A stretch of DNA of 18,521 nucleotides from an uncultured Bacteroidales bacterium (lineage in GTDB: Bacteria > Bacteroidota > Bacteroidia > Bacteroidales > Tenuifilaceae), in the NCBI GenBank assembly GCA_937915475.1, contig CALGIR010000113.1:1-18521 (forward strand). The letters are read 5' to 3'. Under the pieces are notes generated by a model. The model was not told the DNA's origin. It saw only the letters and a list, made by a program, of their open reading frames with translations, and did not search any database. Below are positions 7,926 to 15,145 of this stretch, one piece after another. A program made the translations under genes and the position numbers. Each line of letters starts with the position of its first letter. Positions within the stretch are counted from its first letter, which is position 1.

Positions 7926-8297
7926 ATGGAATTGATAAGCATAGAAGGAACCCCAAAAACTCCAACTGTAAGCATGAACCCTCAAACAGGAGTAATTGAA
8001 ATTAAAGGACGATCAATTCCCGAGAACTCCATTGAGTTCTACAAGCCAATTGTTGATTGGCTCGAGGAATACTCCAAGGCTACTGCTGCCAAAACAGTTG
8101 TTAATATTCATCTTGAATATTTCAATACTAGTTCTTCTAAATGCATCCTCGATGTATTTAAGAAATTAGAGGCACTTAAAAATAACGTGATTGTTAACTG
8201 GTATTACGAAGAGGATGATGAAGATATGCTTGAAGCAGGTGAGGATTATGAGTCAATTATCAAAGTCCCCTTCAAGATGATTCAGATTGTTGAATAA
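7926..8297 (+). CDS. SiaC-like regulatory phosphoprotein (DUF1987)
   Basis: A 123-aa acidic protein of the DUF1987/SiaC family. N-terminal residues 5-31 (SIEGTPKTPTVSMNPQTG, then IEIKGRSIPEN) are the family signature. The segment LEYFNTSSSKCILDVFKKL (63-81) holds the predicted phosphoacceptor T68 within NTSS; as recalled, SiaC of P. aeruginosa is phosphorylated by SiaB at Thr68. In that system unphosphorylated SiaC binds and activates the diguanylate cyclase SiaD, and the PP2C phosphatase SiaA reverses phosphorylation. Neither SiaA nor SiaD is encoded in this window. The C-terminal part has the family's acidic stretch (YYEEDDEDMLEAGEDYES, 93-110). The spacing of 26 bp after the kinase gene implies co-transcription, and a strong terminator follows. 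The output partner here is unknown. Confidence 0.85.
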   Translation: MELISIEGTPKTPTVSMNPQTGVIEIKGRSIPENSIEFYKPIVDWLEEYSKATAAKTVVNIHLEYFNTSSSKCILDVFKKLEALKNNVIVNWYYEEDDEDMLEAGEDYESIIKVPFKMIQIVE

Positions 8298-8320
8298 ATA
8301 ACATCTCACTATTTATTTAA

Positions 8321-8356
8321 AATCCAAGCAGATAAATATCTGTTTGGATTTTTTTA
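8321..8356 (+). terminator. Strong intrinsic terminator of the sia-like operon
   Basis: Thirteen consecutive pairs (8321-8333 with 8338-8350, one of them G-U) close an AAAT tetraloop, and the second arm runs into seven T (8349-8355). It starts 23 bases after the SiaC-like stop codon. Confidence 0.88.
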
Positions 8357-8360
8357 TTAG

Positions 8361-8386
8361 AAAAAATCCCCAATAAATTGGGGATT
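8361..8386 (-). terminator. Intrinsic terminator of the yidC-side transcript
   Basis: AATCCCCAA (8365-8373) pairs perfectly with TTGGGGATT (8378-8386) around a TAAA loop. Read on the minus strand the hairpin is followed by a T-run (six A at 8361-8366 on the plus strand). It ends minus-strand transcription 28 bases after the yidC stop and stands tail to tail with the terminator of the convergent sia-like operon. Confidence 0.85.
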
Positions 8387-8413
8387 CATAAAAGTTAGTA
8401 AATCTGCTTCTAG

Positions 8414-10282
8414 TTATTTTTTCCCTTTAGGCTTTTGTAACTGCTGTTGCTGCTTAGTCATAGCATCTAACTTTGCTTGAAACTTCGATTTTTTAACTGG
8501 TTTCTTGGCGTGCTCGTTCAACTTTTTAAGAATAGCCTCATCGTCAACCGTTCTACGAATTATTAGCGTTTGCCCGAGTGTAATTACGTTCGAAAGTAAG
8601 TAGTAATAGCTAAGGCCAGCAGAGTGATTGTTAAATATTACCAGCAGCATTACGGGCATCATGTAAAGGGTCATAAACTTCATGCCTGGCATACTAGCAT
8701 TAGCGTCGCCCATTTGGGCAGAGTTCATCTTAGATGTTAGGAAGAGTGACGCTGCCATAAGCAACGTAAATAAGCTTATATGATCGCCATACATTGGGAT
8801 GCTGAACGGAAGATCTATGATGGAATCATAGGTCGACAAATCCTCTGCCCACAGAAAACTTTTTTGCCTAAGCTCAAATGATGCTGGAAAAAACCTAAAC
8901 ATTGCAATAAGAAATGGAAACTGAATAAGCATTGGCAGACATCCTCCCATTGGGCTAACTCCAACCTTTTTATAGAGAGCCATAGTGGTCTGCTGTTTCT
9001 TCATTGCATCCTCCTTTTTAGGATACTTTTTATTAATCTCATCAATTTGAGGCTTTAGCACCCTCATTTTTGCCTGACTCAGATACGATTTATAGGTGAG
9101 CGGAAAGAATACAAGCTTAATTATAATGGTAAGTAAGAAGATGATTAAACCGTAGCTTGCAATTTTATTGTCTAGTAAATCGAATAGAAAGATAATAACA
9201 TAACGGTTAATCCACTTAATTATCCAACCACCGAGTGGAACAACATCCTCAAAACCATACTCATATGCTTTTAGCGTATTAAAGTGGTTTGGGCCAAAGT
9301 ACATCTTTAGGTTATGCTCGTCGTTTGCTGCGTTATTAACTGGCAAAGCAATTCGCGATGAAAACTGCTTAATATTTAAGCCATCCTCAATTTTAGTAGA
9401 CTCAAGTTGAGCATTTAAAAAATTATCATCGGAAACTAAGAACGTTGAGAAAAACTGCTGTTTAAATCCAATCCATGAGATACGTGTTTTAACATCTTCA
9501 GAGACAGAAGAGTTTCTGGCATTTAATTCCTCAAAATCGCCATTTGGGAGTTTGTAGGTTATTGTTGTATACTGTCCTTCTTTTTCAGGGCTCTTCTCAA
9601 ACTGAGGCATAATGGCATTCCACACTAAATCGATTGAGCCTGGTGTTCCTGAAAAAATCCTATCCATATTGGTAAATTTAACGTCAAAATCAATCTGGTA
9701 TGACTCTGGATAGATAGTGTATATATAATCAATATAGGACGATTCCCCTGCAGCAAGCCTCATGGTTAAGGATTGATGTGATTTGCCTACAGTACTTAGT
9801 ATTGTATCGGTACTTAATGCTTCAAAAAACAGGTTATAGGTTTCAACATTTTTATTACTTGCCCAAAACTGAAATCCAAAAACATTCGCATCATTCCCTA
9901 GTAAAACTAAGGGCTCCTGAGTATACGTTTTAAAACTCTTCAGTTCAGCAGAGTATACACTCCCTCCTAGCGTAGAGACCTTAATGTGCAAGAGGTCATT
10001 CTCAAGTGTGATAAAACGTTCTTTACCCGTAACTGCCTGGCTAAATGAAGAATTCTGTAAAAGATTACTTCCAGTTACCAAAGACTCTTCACTTTGCTTT
10101 TGTTCAGCTTCAGCAGCCAACCTAACCTCTAACGCTTTTTGCTCTATTTGTCTTACTAAGGCTATTGAGTCTCTCCTGTACTTGGCTTCTGCTATTTCCT
10201 CCTGCGATGGCTTATTAAAATAGCTAAACCCAATGAGGATTAAGAATATGACTACTAGTCCAGTTACCGTATTTCTATCCAT
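8414..10282 (-). CDS. yidC: Membrane protein insertase YidC
   Basis: Oxa1/YidC/Alb3 insertase of the inner membrane, which inserts and folds membrane proteins alone or with SecYEG. At 622 aa it is a full-length Gram-negative type. An N-terminal signal anchor (residues 8-22) is followed by a charged coil and a large periplasmic beta domain (about 88-345). The conserved core has membrane segments near 377-397, 447-465, 501-519 and 534-575. The groove arginine is R407 in KMRVLKPQI, matching E. coli R366, and GVSPMGGCLPMLIQFP (441-456) is the family hallmark of the cytoplasmic loop and following helix. The C-terminal tail is rich in Lys and Gln (from about 593), as expected for ribosome contact. 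It follows pyrG by 73 bp on the same strand and has its own promoter-like -7 box in that gap. The start MDRNTVTGLVVIFLILIGF is typical of Bacteroidota YidC. Confidence 0.96.
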   Translation of the reverse strand: MDRNTVTGLVVIFLILIGFSYFNKPSQEEIAEAKYRRDSIALVRQIEQKALEVRLAAEAEQKQSEESLVTGSNLLQNSSFSQAVTGKERFITLENDLLHIKVSTLGGSVYSAELKSFKTYTQEPLVLLGNDANVFGFQFWASNKNVETYNLFFEALSTDTILSTVGKSHQSLTMRLAAGESSYIDYIYTIYPESYQIDFDVKFTNMDRIFSGTPGSIDLVWNAIMPQFEKSPEKEGQYTTITYKLPNGDFEELNARNSSVSEDVKTRISWIGFKQQFFSTFLVSDDNFLNAQLESTKIEDGLNIKQFSSRIALPVNNAANDEHNLKMYFGPNHFNTLKAYEYGFEDVVPLGGWIIKWINRYVIIFLFDLLDNKIASYGLIIFLLTIIIKLVFFPLTYKSYLSQAKMRVLKPQIDEINKKYPKKEDAMKKQQTTMALYKKVGVSPMGGCLPMLIQFPFLIAMFRFFPASFELRQKSFLWAEDLSTYDSIIDLPFSIPMYGDHISLFTLLMAASLFLTSKMNSAQMGDANASMPGMKFMTLYMMPVMLLVIFNNHSAGLSYYYLLSNVITLGQTLIIRRTVDDEAILKKLNEHAKKPVKKSKFQAKLDAMTKQQQQLQKPKGKK

Positions 10283-10313
10283 TACGTGTGTTTATTTGAT
10301 AATAATAATTTTG

Positions 10314-10321
10314 CAAAGTTA
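10314..10321 (-). promoter_or_regulatory. Predicted -7 box upstream of yidC
   Basis: On the minus strand the sequence is TAACTTTG, a full match to TAnnTTTG, 31 bases before the yidC ATG. No good TTG -33 element is visible 17-23 bases upstream. It would allow yidC transcription independent of the upstream pyrG gene. Confidence 0.45.
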
Positions 10322-10355
10322 ACCCTAATAAGAGGAAAACTGATGTTAAAAAAAT

Positions 10356-11996
10356 TTAAAACCCCGATATGTTAAAGCTTCCCTGTTTCACAAGCAATAA
10401 TGCAGCCTTAACAAAAGCTACAAAAAGTGGGTGCGGATTTACTACGGTGCTCTTATATTCTGGATGAAACTGAACGCCAATAAACCAGGGATGCGATTCT
10501 AACTCCACTATTTCCACTAGATCTGTATCGAGATTGATACCTGTAGCAATCATTCCATGCTTCTTCAGGTCTTCGATATAAGTATTGTTCAACTCAAAAC
10601 GATGCCTATGTCTCTCCAAAATATCCTGTGTTTTATATGCCTCAAATGCTTTCGAACCTTTGCTTATTCTACAAGGGTATGCACCAAGCCGCATGGTTCC
10701 GCCCTTGTCGGTTACCCCCTTTTGATCCTCCATTAAATCAATTACAGGATATGCTGTGCTTCTTACCATCTCTGTTGAGTTTGCATTTTTGTATCCAAGC
10801 ACATTACGGGCAAACTCTATTACTGCGCATTGCATTCCAAGACATATACCAAGAAATGGTATATTTTGCTCACGCGCATATTTTGCTGCCAATATTTTAC
10901 CTTCAATCCCCCTATGCCCGAACCCTGGAGCAACCAGAATACCCTGCAAGTCTTTAAGTATTTCGCCAAGATTATCAGAAACAATCTCCTCAGAATGAAT
11001 AAAAACAAGGTCAACCTTACACTCATTTGAGACACCTGCATGGATTATTGCTTCCGTTATTGATTTGTAGGCATCGGGCAATTCTACATACTTGCCAATA
11101 AGCCCAATTTTCACATATTTTTTAGGGTTCTTAAGCTTATTGATGAACTGCTTCCAAACTTTGAGTTCGGCAGCTTTGCCCATTGGCAAATTTAACTTAC
11201 GAAGTACAAACTCATCAAGTTTCTCTTCCTGCATTAATAGTGGCACCTCATATATGGTAGATACATCAATGGACTCGACCACTGCCTCAAGCCCAACATT
11301 GCAGAAAAGGGCTACTTTTTTTCTTATCTCCAGCGTTAAAGGGTGCTCTGTTCGCAAAACAAGCACATCAGGCTGAATACCATTCTCAAGCATAACCTTA
11401 ACAGAATGCTGAGTGGGCTTCGTTTTTAACTCCTTCGATGCAGATAAGTATGGAACCAAAGTAAGGTGGATAAAAACTGAGTTTGTAGGACCCAACTCCC
11501 ACTTTAACTGACGAACGGCTTCAATGTAGGGTAAAGACTCAATATCGCCAACAGTACCTCCTATTTCTGTTATTACTACATCAAACTTATTCTTTGTTCC
11601 CAATAACTTTATTCGACGTTTTATTTCATCGGTTATGTGAGGAATAACCTGAACTGTTTTACCTAAGTACTCGCCCCTTCGCTCCTTGTTTATTACAGAT
11701 TGATATATTCTGCCTGTAGTAACATTATTTGCTTGGGTAGTATAAACATTTAGGAATCGTTCATAATGTCCAAGGTCGAGGTCTGTTTCAGCTCCATCTT
11801 CGGTTACATAGCATTCACCATGCTCGTATGGATTAAGCGTACCCGGATCGACATTAATGTATGGGTCAAGTTTTTGTATTGTAACTGAGTAGCCTTGGCT
11901 TTGGAGCAACTTTGCTAATGAGGCAGAAATGATACCCTTGCCCAATGAGGATGTTACCCCACCAGTTACAAAAATATATTTTGTATTGTGTGGCAT
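10356..11996 (-). CDS. pyrG: CTP synthase (glutamine hydrolysing)
   Basis: Makes CTP from UTP, ATP and glutamine, the last step of pyrimidine nucleotide synthesis. Full length at 546 aa. The N-terminal amidoligase domain (about 1-270) has TGGVTSSLGKG at 11-21, DPYINVDPGTLNPYEHGE at 44-61 and the IGGTVGDIES segment at 145-154. The C-terminal class I glutamine amidotransferase domain (about 296-535) has its triad intact: C385 in FLGICLGMQ, and H511 and E513 in FHPEYKS. This contrasts with the broken amidotransferase of guaA in the same window. The start MPHNTKYIFVTGG is the standard N-terminus. The DUF349 gene ends 29 bp upstream on the same strand with no separate promoter visible between them, so pyrG is probably read from the DUF349 promoter. 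YidC follows downstream. Confidence 0.97.
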   Translation of the reverse strand: MPHNTKYIFVTGGVTSSLGKGIISASLAKLLQSQGYSVTIQKLDPYINVDPGTLNPYEHGECYVTEDGAETDLDLGHYERFLNVYTTQANNVTTGRIYQSVINKERRGEYLGKTVQVIPHITDEIKRRIKLLGTKNKFDVVITEIGGTVGDIESLPYIEAVRQLKWELGPTNSVFIHLTLVPYLSASKELKTKPTQHSVKVMLENGIQPDVLVLRTEHPLTLEIRKKVALFCNVGLEAVVESIDVSTIYEVPLLMQEEKLDEFVLRKLNLPMGKAAELKVWKQFINKLKNPKKYVKIGLIGKYVELPDAYKSITEAIIHAGVSNECKVDLVFIHSEEIVSDNLGEILKDLQGILVAPGFGHRGIEGKILAAKYAREQNIPFLGICLGMQCAVIEFARNVLGYKNANSTEMVRSTAYPVIDLMEDQKGVTDKGGTMRLGAYPCRISKGSKAFEAYKTQDILERHRHRFELNNTYIEDLKKHGMIATGINLDTDLVEIVELESHPWFIGVQFHPEYKSTVVNPHPLFVAFVKAALLLVKQGSFNISGF

Positions 11997-12025
11997 GGTT
12001 GTTTACTATTTGTGTAGAAAATGGG

Positions 12026-14209
12026 TTACTCCATACTGTCGATAAAGCGTATTTTCTCTTCAAGCACCTTCATTTCCTTGCGTGTTTTCTCGATTTTACG
12101 CTCAACGTCTTTAATAAGTTGGTCAGCATTCTTGCTCTTGGCAAAAAACCCAATGTTATTCTCCCACAGCACGATATCATTCTCGAGTTGTTTAAGCTGA
12201 TTGAACAGTTTGTCGCGTTCGAAGCGAATTTTATTCTCTCCTCTAGGATTGCCCTGTATTGAGTCAATTTTAGTTTTAAACTTGAGTAGTGTTTTGCGCG
12301 AATTATCAATATTTAAGCCTTCAAAATGCTTATTTATTGCCTCCCTATAGTTTTTTTGTAACTCATCTTTCTTCTTAATTGGTACAAAGCCTATTTCGGC
12401 CCAACGGCGTTGATAATCCTTAAGCACCTTTAGGCTCTCCTCGACACTAACACTTACCTGAAAACTATTAATCTCCTCGATCAATTGTTCTTTGGCCTTC
12501 AGGTTATCCTCGTATTTGCTGTCAATTTTATCGAAGTGCTGGGATTTTCTTTCAAAGAAAAAATCGCAAGCTGCCCTAAACCTTTTCCAAACCTCATCGC
12601 TATGCTTACGTGGAACTGGACCTATTTCTTTCCAGCGCTTCTGAAGACCAATGAGTTCTTCTGTTGTTCTTTTCCATTCAGTACTCTCCTTTACCCCTTC
12701 TGCCTGAATGCAAAGTTCAATTTTCATCTGTAGGTTATTGGTCTGTTCCTCTCGAGTTTCTTGGTAAAACTCTCTTTTGTTGTTAAAAAATGTATCACAA
12801 GCTGCACGGAATCTTTCGTAAATTTTATTATTATCCTTTTTGGGGGCAAAACCTATGGTCTTCCATACTTTTTGCAACTCAATCATCTCCTTTGAGAACT
12901 TGTTCCAGTCCTTTGCGTTGGTTATTACATTTGCGGTAATCTCCTCAGCGCTTTCGCAAAGGGCTTTTTTTGCCTCAAGATTTGATTTTTGCTCCTCACG
13001 TAGATTTTCAAAGTGTGCTTGATGCTTCTTATTAATCGTGGTGGTAACCTCCTTAAATCTCTCCCAAATTTCGGCTCGGTTCTCGTTCGGAGTTGGTCCA
13101 ACCTCACGCCACTGATTATGCAACTTCTGCAATTTTTTAAATGCGTTAACTACAGATGGTTCAAGAAGTAATTCCTCTGCTTTTTCGCATAGCGAAATTT
13201 TTTCTTCTAAATTACGCTTAAGGTCGAGATCTTTTAGCTCTTCGTTTATCTTAACATAGTCGTAAAAGTTTTGAACGTGATGATGATATGTTTCCCAAAG
13301 GTCGTTAAGACTTGCTTGTGGTACTAATCCAACCTCACGCCATTGCTTTTGTAATTCCCTAAAATTCTGGAATGTTTGGTTAACAGACTCATTCCTATTG
13401 ATCAACTCCTTAATTTCTTCGATAATAGCCTGCTTTGCCTCAAGGTTTTTTATTTTTTGGCCTTCGAGTTCTCTGTTATACAAAGACTTTTTCTCTCTAT
13501 ATTGCTTCAGCAACTCCTTTATTTCTGACTCTACTTGGTCTTCGGGAGCCTTATACTCCTCTATACTTTCTCCTGCATCAATCCACTCTTTCCGCCTACG
13601 TTCATTCTCAGCCTTATGCTTTTTATAAAAATTTATTTTAATACTCTCAATATCAGCACGAATACGATTAACTGGTTTTGTGTTTACAAGATCGGCCAGC
13701 AAAATTGCCAACTCCTCTTTAGTTTTGTCCGAATAGTCAACCTGCTGTTTTGGTAAACTATCCTTATCACTCTCTTCTTCTTCCTCTTCTTCTTCCTCTT
13801 CTTCCTCTTCTTCCTCTTCTTCCTCTTCTTCCTCTTCCTCCCTCTCCACATCATCATCCTCAACAGAATCCTTTTCCTTACTTACCTCTTCTTCTCCCTT
13901 CAGCTCTTCTTTTTCAGTACTTTTACTGTCGGCTTTAATCGATTCTTTCTCCGATTCTGGAGTTGTTAATTCCTCATTTGCTGGCAAAGCATCATCTTGA
14001 GCCTCATCTCCTGCTGCCTTGGGTTCTTCCTGTTCTTTAGGCAAAGGATGATTAACATTTTCACTGTCAGCACCCGTTAATTCTTCTTTTGATTCACTCA
14101 CCTCAAACTTGTTTTGGGGGTCGTTAGAGCTATTGGTAGGGTTACTCGTAGCTTCGGCTTCACCGAACTGATCATTACTGATCGGATCCTTCTGGTCTTT
14201 AATTTCCAT
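12026..14209 (-). CDS. DUF349 repeat protein with acidic N-terminus and poly-Glu run
   Basis: A 727-aa protein of unknown function. Residues 1-160 are very acidic low-complexity sequence with a run of 23 consecutive glutamates (124-146). The rest is a helical array of five DUF349 units, each centred on a W-x-x-x-G motif followed by a W/Y-x-x-F/Y helix: W290 (WREVG), W367 (WREVG), W449 (WKTIG), W526 (WKEIG) and W603 (WAEIG), spaced 77, 82, 77 and 77 residues. Variants of ERFRAACDTFF follow units 3 and 4. A coiled-coil tail rich in K, E and R ends the protein (about 660-727). There is no signal peptide or membrane segment, so it is probably cytosolic. It is the first gene of a likely operon with pyrG, 29 bp apart. 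DUF349 proteins have no established biochemical role known to me; the long charged helices suggest a scaffold or nucleic-acid-associated protein, which is only a guess. Confidence 0.9.
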   Translation of the reverse strand: MEIKDQKDPISNDQFGEAEATSNPTNSSNDPQNKFEVSESKEELTGADSENVNHPLPKEQEEPKAAGDEAQDDALPANEELTTPESEKESIKADSKSTEKEELKGEEEVSKEKDSVEDDDVEREEEEEEEEEEEEEEEEEEEEEEESDKDSLPKQQVDYSDKTKEELAILLADLVNTKPVNRIRADIESIKINFYKKHKAENERRRKEWIDAGESIEEYKAPEDQVESEIKELLKQYREKKSLYNRELEGQKIKNLEAKQAIIEEIKELINRNESVNQTFQNFRELQKQWREVGLVPQASLNDLWETYHHHVQNFYDYVKINEELKDLDLKRNLEEKISLCEKAEELLLEPSVVNAFKKLQKLHNQWREVGPTPNENRAEIWERFKEVTTTINKKHQAHFENLREEQKSNLEAKKALCESAEEITANVITNAKDWNKFSKEMIELQKVWKTIGFAPKKDNNKIYERFRAACDTFFNNKREFYQETREEQTNNLQMKIELCIQAEGVKESTEWKRTTEELIGLQKRWKEIGPVPRKHSDEVWKRFRAACDFFFERKSQHFDKIDSKYEDNLKAKEQLIEEINSFQVSVSVEESLKVLKDYQRRWAEIGFVPIKKKDELQKNYREAINKHFEGLNIDNSRKTLLKFKTKIDSIQGNPRGENKIRFERDKLFNQLKQLENDIVLWENNIGFFAKSKNADQLIKDVERKIEKTRKEMKVLEEKIRFIDSME
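13772..13840 (-). repeat. In-frame 9-bp tandem repeat coding for poly-glutamate
   Basis: Sixty-nine bases made only of GAA and GAG codons on the coding strand (TTC and CTC on the plus strand). For most of the length they follow a 9-bp period, TTCTTCCTC, with about six near-copies, one of them extended by an extra TTC. The period is a multiple of three, so slippage would change the number of glutamates without breaking the frame. Confidence 0.9.
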
Positions 14210-14278
14210 GATAAGAGTTTTAACTATCTTTTAGTCAACTAATAAAGAGATTTGATAAATTCTTCATTTTTCAATCCA

Positions 14279-14309
14279 CGAAAATAGATAATATGTACTA
14301 ATACTCAAA
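14279..14309 (-). promoter_or_regulatory. Predicted promoter of the DUF349-pyrG operon
   Basis: On the minus strand TTTG (plus 14306-14309) is followed after 19 bases by TATTTTCG (plus 14279-14286), which differs from TAnnTTTG by one base. The expected leader to the ATG at 14209 is about 63 nt. Confidence 0.5.
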
Positions 14310-14385
14310 GTTTTTTAATGAAAATCAATGGTTCAAGCAAGGAATTGCTCTTTAGTTCCAGAGATAAGACTTTGGTTGATGGAAA

Positions 14386-14421
14386 ATAAAAATGCTCAGA
14401 TTTATATAAATCTGAGCATTT
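14386..14421 (-). terminator. Intrinsic terminator of the hsp20-like gene
   Basis: A perfect 13-bp stem (14391-14403 with 14408-14420, extendable by one A-T pair) closes an ATAT loop. On the minus strand it is followed by T-rich sequence (plus AAATAAAA at 14383-14390). It begins about 22 bases after the stop of the Hsp20 gene and separates that gene from the DUF349 promoter. Confidence 0.85.
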
Positions 14422-14442
14422 AAGTCTATGAAAGCATTAACC

Positions 14443-14886
14443 TTAGTTGACTGCTATATTGCGTGGAGGCTTCACTTTTGCCTCCTCACTTTTAGAGAGG
14501 CTAATGGTTAAAACACCATTCTTATATTCAGCATCAACCTTTTCGGTATCAACAGTTTTTCCCAATGTAAACGAACGACTAAATTCACATTTAGTAAACT
14601 CATTTAACAAATACTTAATCTGCTTTTGCTCATCAGGCACATTTGCAGAAACAGTTAGAACCTCCTTTTCAATATTAATAGAAAACTCATCCTTACTAAA
14701 ACCAGGAGCAACGAGCTGAATTTTATACGCCTCTGGTTCCTCAATGATATTTACCGCTGGTATATTCTTGCAGTCGGCAGCATATCTATCAACTGCCTGG
14801 GCAAATCTTTTTACAAAGTCCCCATACTCATTCCTGTTTTGGCTTGTTTTCAATGCGCTTGGGCGCGAAATACTTAGTAGTGTCAT
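14443..14886 (-). CDS. Small heat shock protein, Hsp20/alpha-crystallin family
   Basis: ATP-independent holdase chaperone of the cytosol, 147 aa, normal for bacterial Hsp20. The alpha-crystallin domain covers about 43-137, starting at IPAVNIIEEPEAYKIQLVAPGF (42 onward). It contains NIEKEVLTVSAN (71-82), FSRSFTLGKTVD (102-113) and the hallmark GVLTISLSK (124-132). The C-terminal I-x-V motif, which docks neighbouring dimers in the oligomer, is I144-A145-V146 at the very end. The N-terminal arm (1-41) is variable, as usual. It is monocistronic on the minus strand: its own terminator follows, and a divergent TonB-dependent receptor lies on the other side of a 259-bp intergenic region. No CIRCE-type operator was found; a weak promoter-like match lies upstream. 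Confidence 0.94.
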   Translation of the reverse strand: MTLLSISRPSALKTSQNRNEYGDFVKRFAQAVDRYAADCKNIPAVNIIEEPEAYKIQLVAPGFSKDEFSINIEKEVLTVSANVPDEQKQIKYLLNEFTKCEFSRSFTLGKTVDTEKVDAEYKNGVLTISLSKSEEAKVKPPRNIAVN

Positions 14887-14938
14887 GGTAATTTATATTT
14901 TTAGTTATCAATTAATTCTGTTCTACCCCATAACTCAT

Positions 14939-14971
14939 AAAAACTATACCAAGCAGCCTTGTACGACACAA
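14939..14971 (-). promoter_or_regulatory. Weak promoter-like match upstream of hsp20
   Basis: On the minus strand TTG (plus 14969-14971) is followed after 22 bases by TAGTTTTT (plus 14939-14946), one mismatch from TAnnTTTG. It would start transcription about 45 bases before the hsp20 ATG. A stress sigma factor may use another sequence here, so this is tentative. Confidence 0.3.
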
Positions 14972-15040
14972 TGACATCAACATGCTCGGGTGTGAGCCAA
15001 AATGTCACAGTTTAATTAAATCATCAGAAATCAAAAAAGG

Positions 15041-15073
15041 TTTGTGGTGATGTACAATTTTCTTTTAGCTTTG
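15041..15073 (+). promoter_or_regulatory. Consensus promoter of the TonB-dependent receptor gene
   Basis: TTTG at 15041-15044 and TAGCTTTG at 15066-15073 with a 21-base spacer match the Bacteroidota TTTG / N19-21 / TAnnTTTG consensus exactly. A leader of about 65 nt would precede the TTG start at 15146. This is the best promoter match in the window. Confidence 0.65.
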
Positions 15074-15145
15074 CGTTCTTTAATAGAGAATTCATAAAGG
15101 TTTCTAGGTTAAAGTAAAAACAGCTAATTTTAAAAGACAATTCCA

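Noticed and set aside
10628..11030. Overlapping plus-strand open frames opposite pyrG
   Set aside because: They are shadows of the pyrG coding strand without recognisable domains.
13750..13938. Plus-strand leucine/proline-rich open frame opposite the DUF349 gene
   Set aside because: It is the complement of the GAA/GAG repeat and shows no start-site context or family resemblance; the minus-strand frame carries clear DUF349 repeats.
14940..15010. Sigma-54 promoter upstream of hsp20
   Set aside because: A TGGC on the minus strand has no GC at the required 10-base spacing, so the -24/-12 pattern is not met.
14887..15145. Small gene or RNA in the longest intergenic stretch
   Set aside because: Only promoter-like sites and one dyad were found; the open frame across part of it is the antisense of the hsp20 start region.
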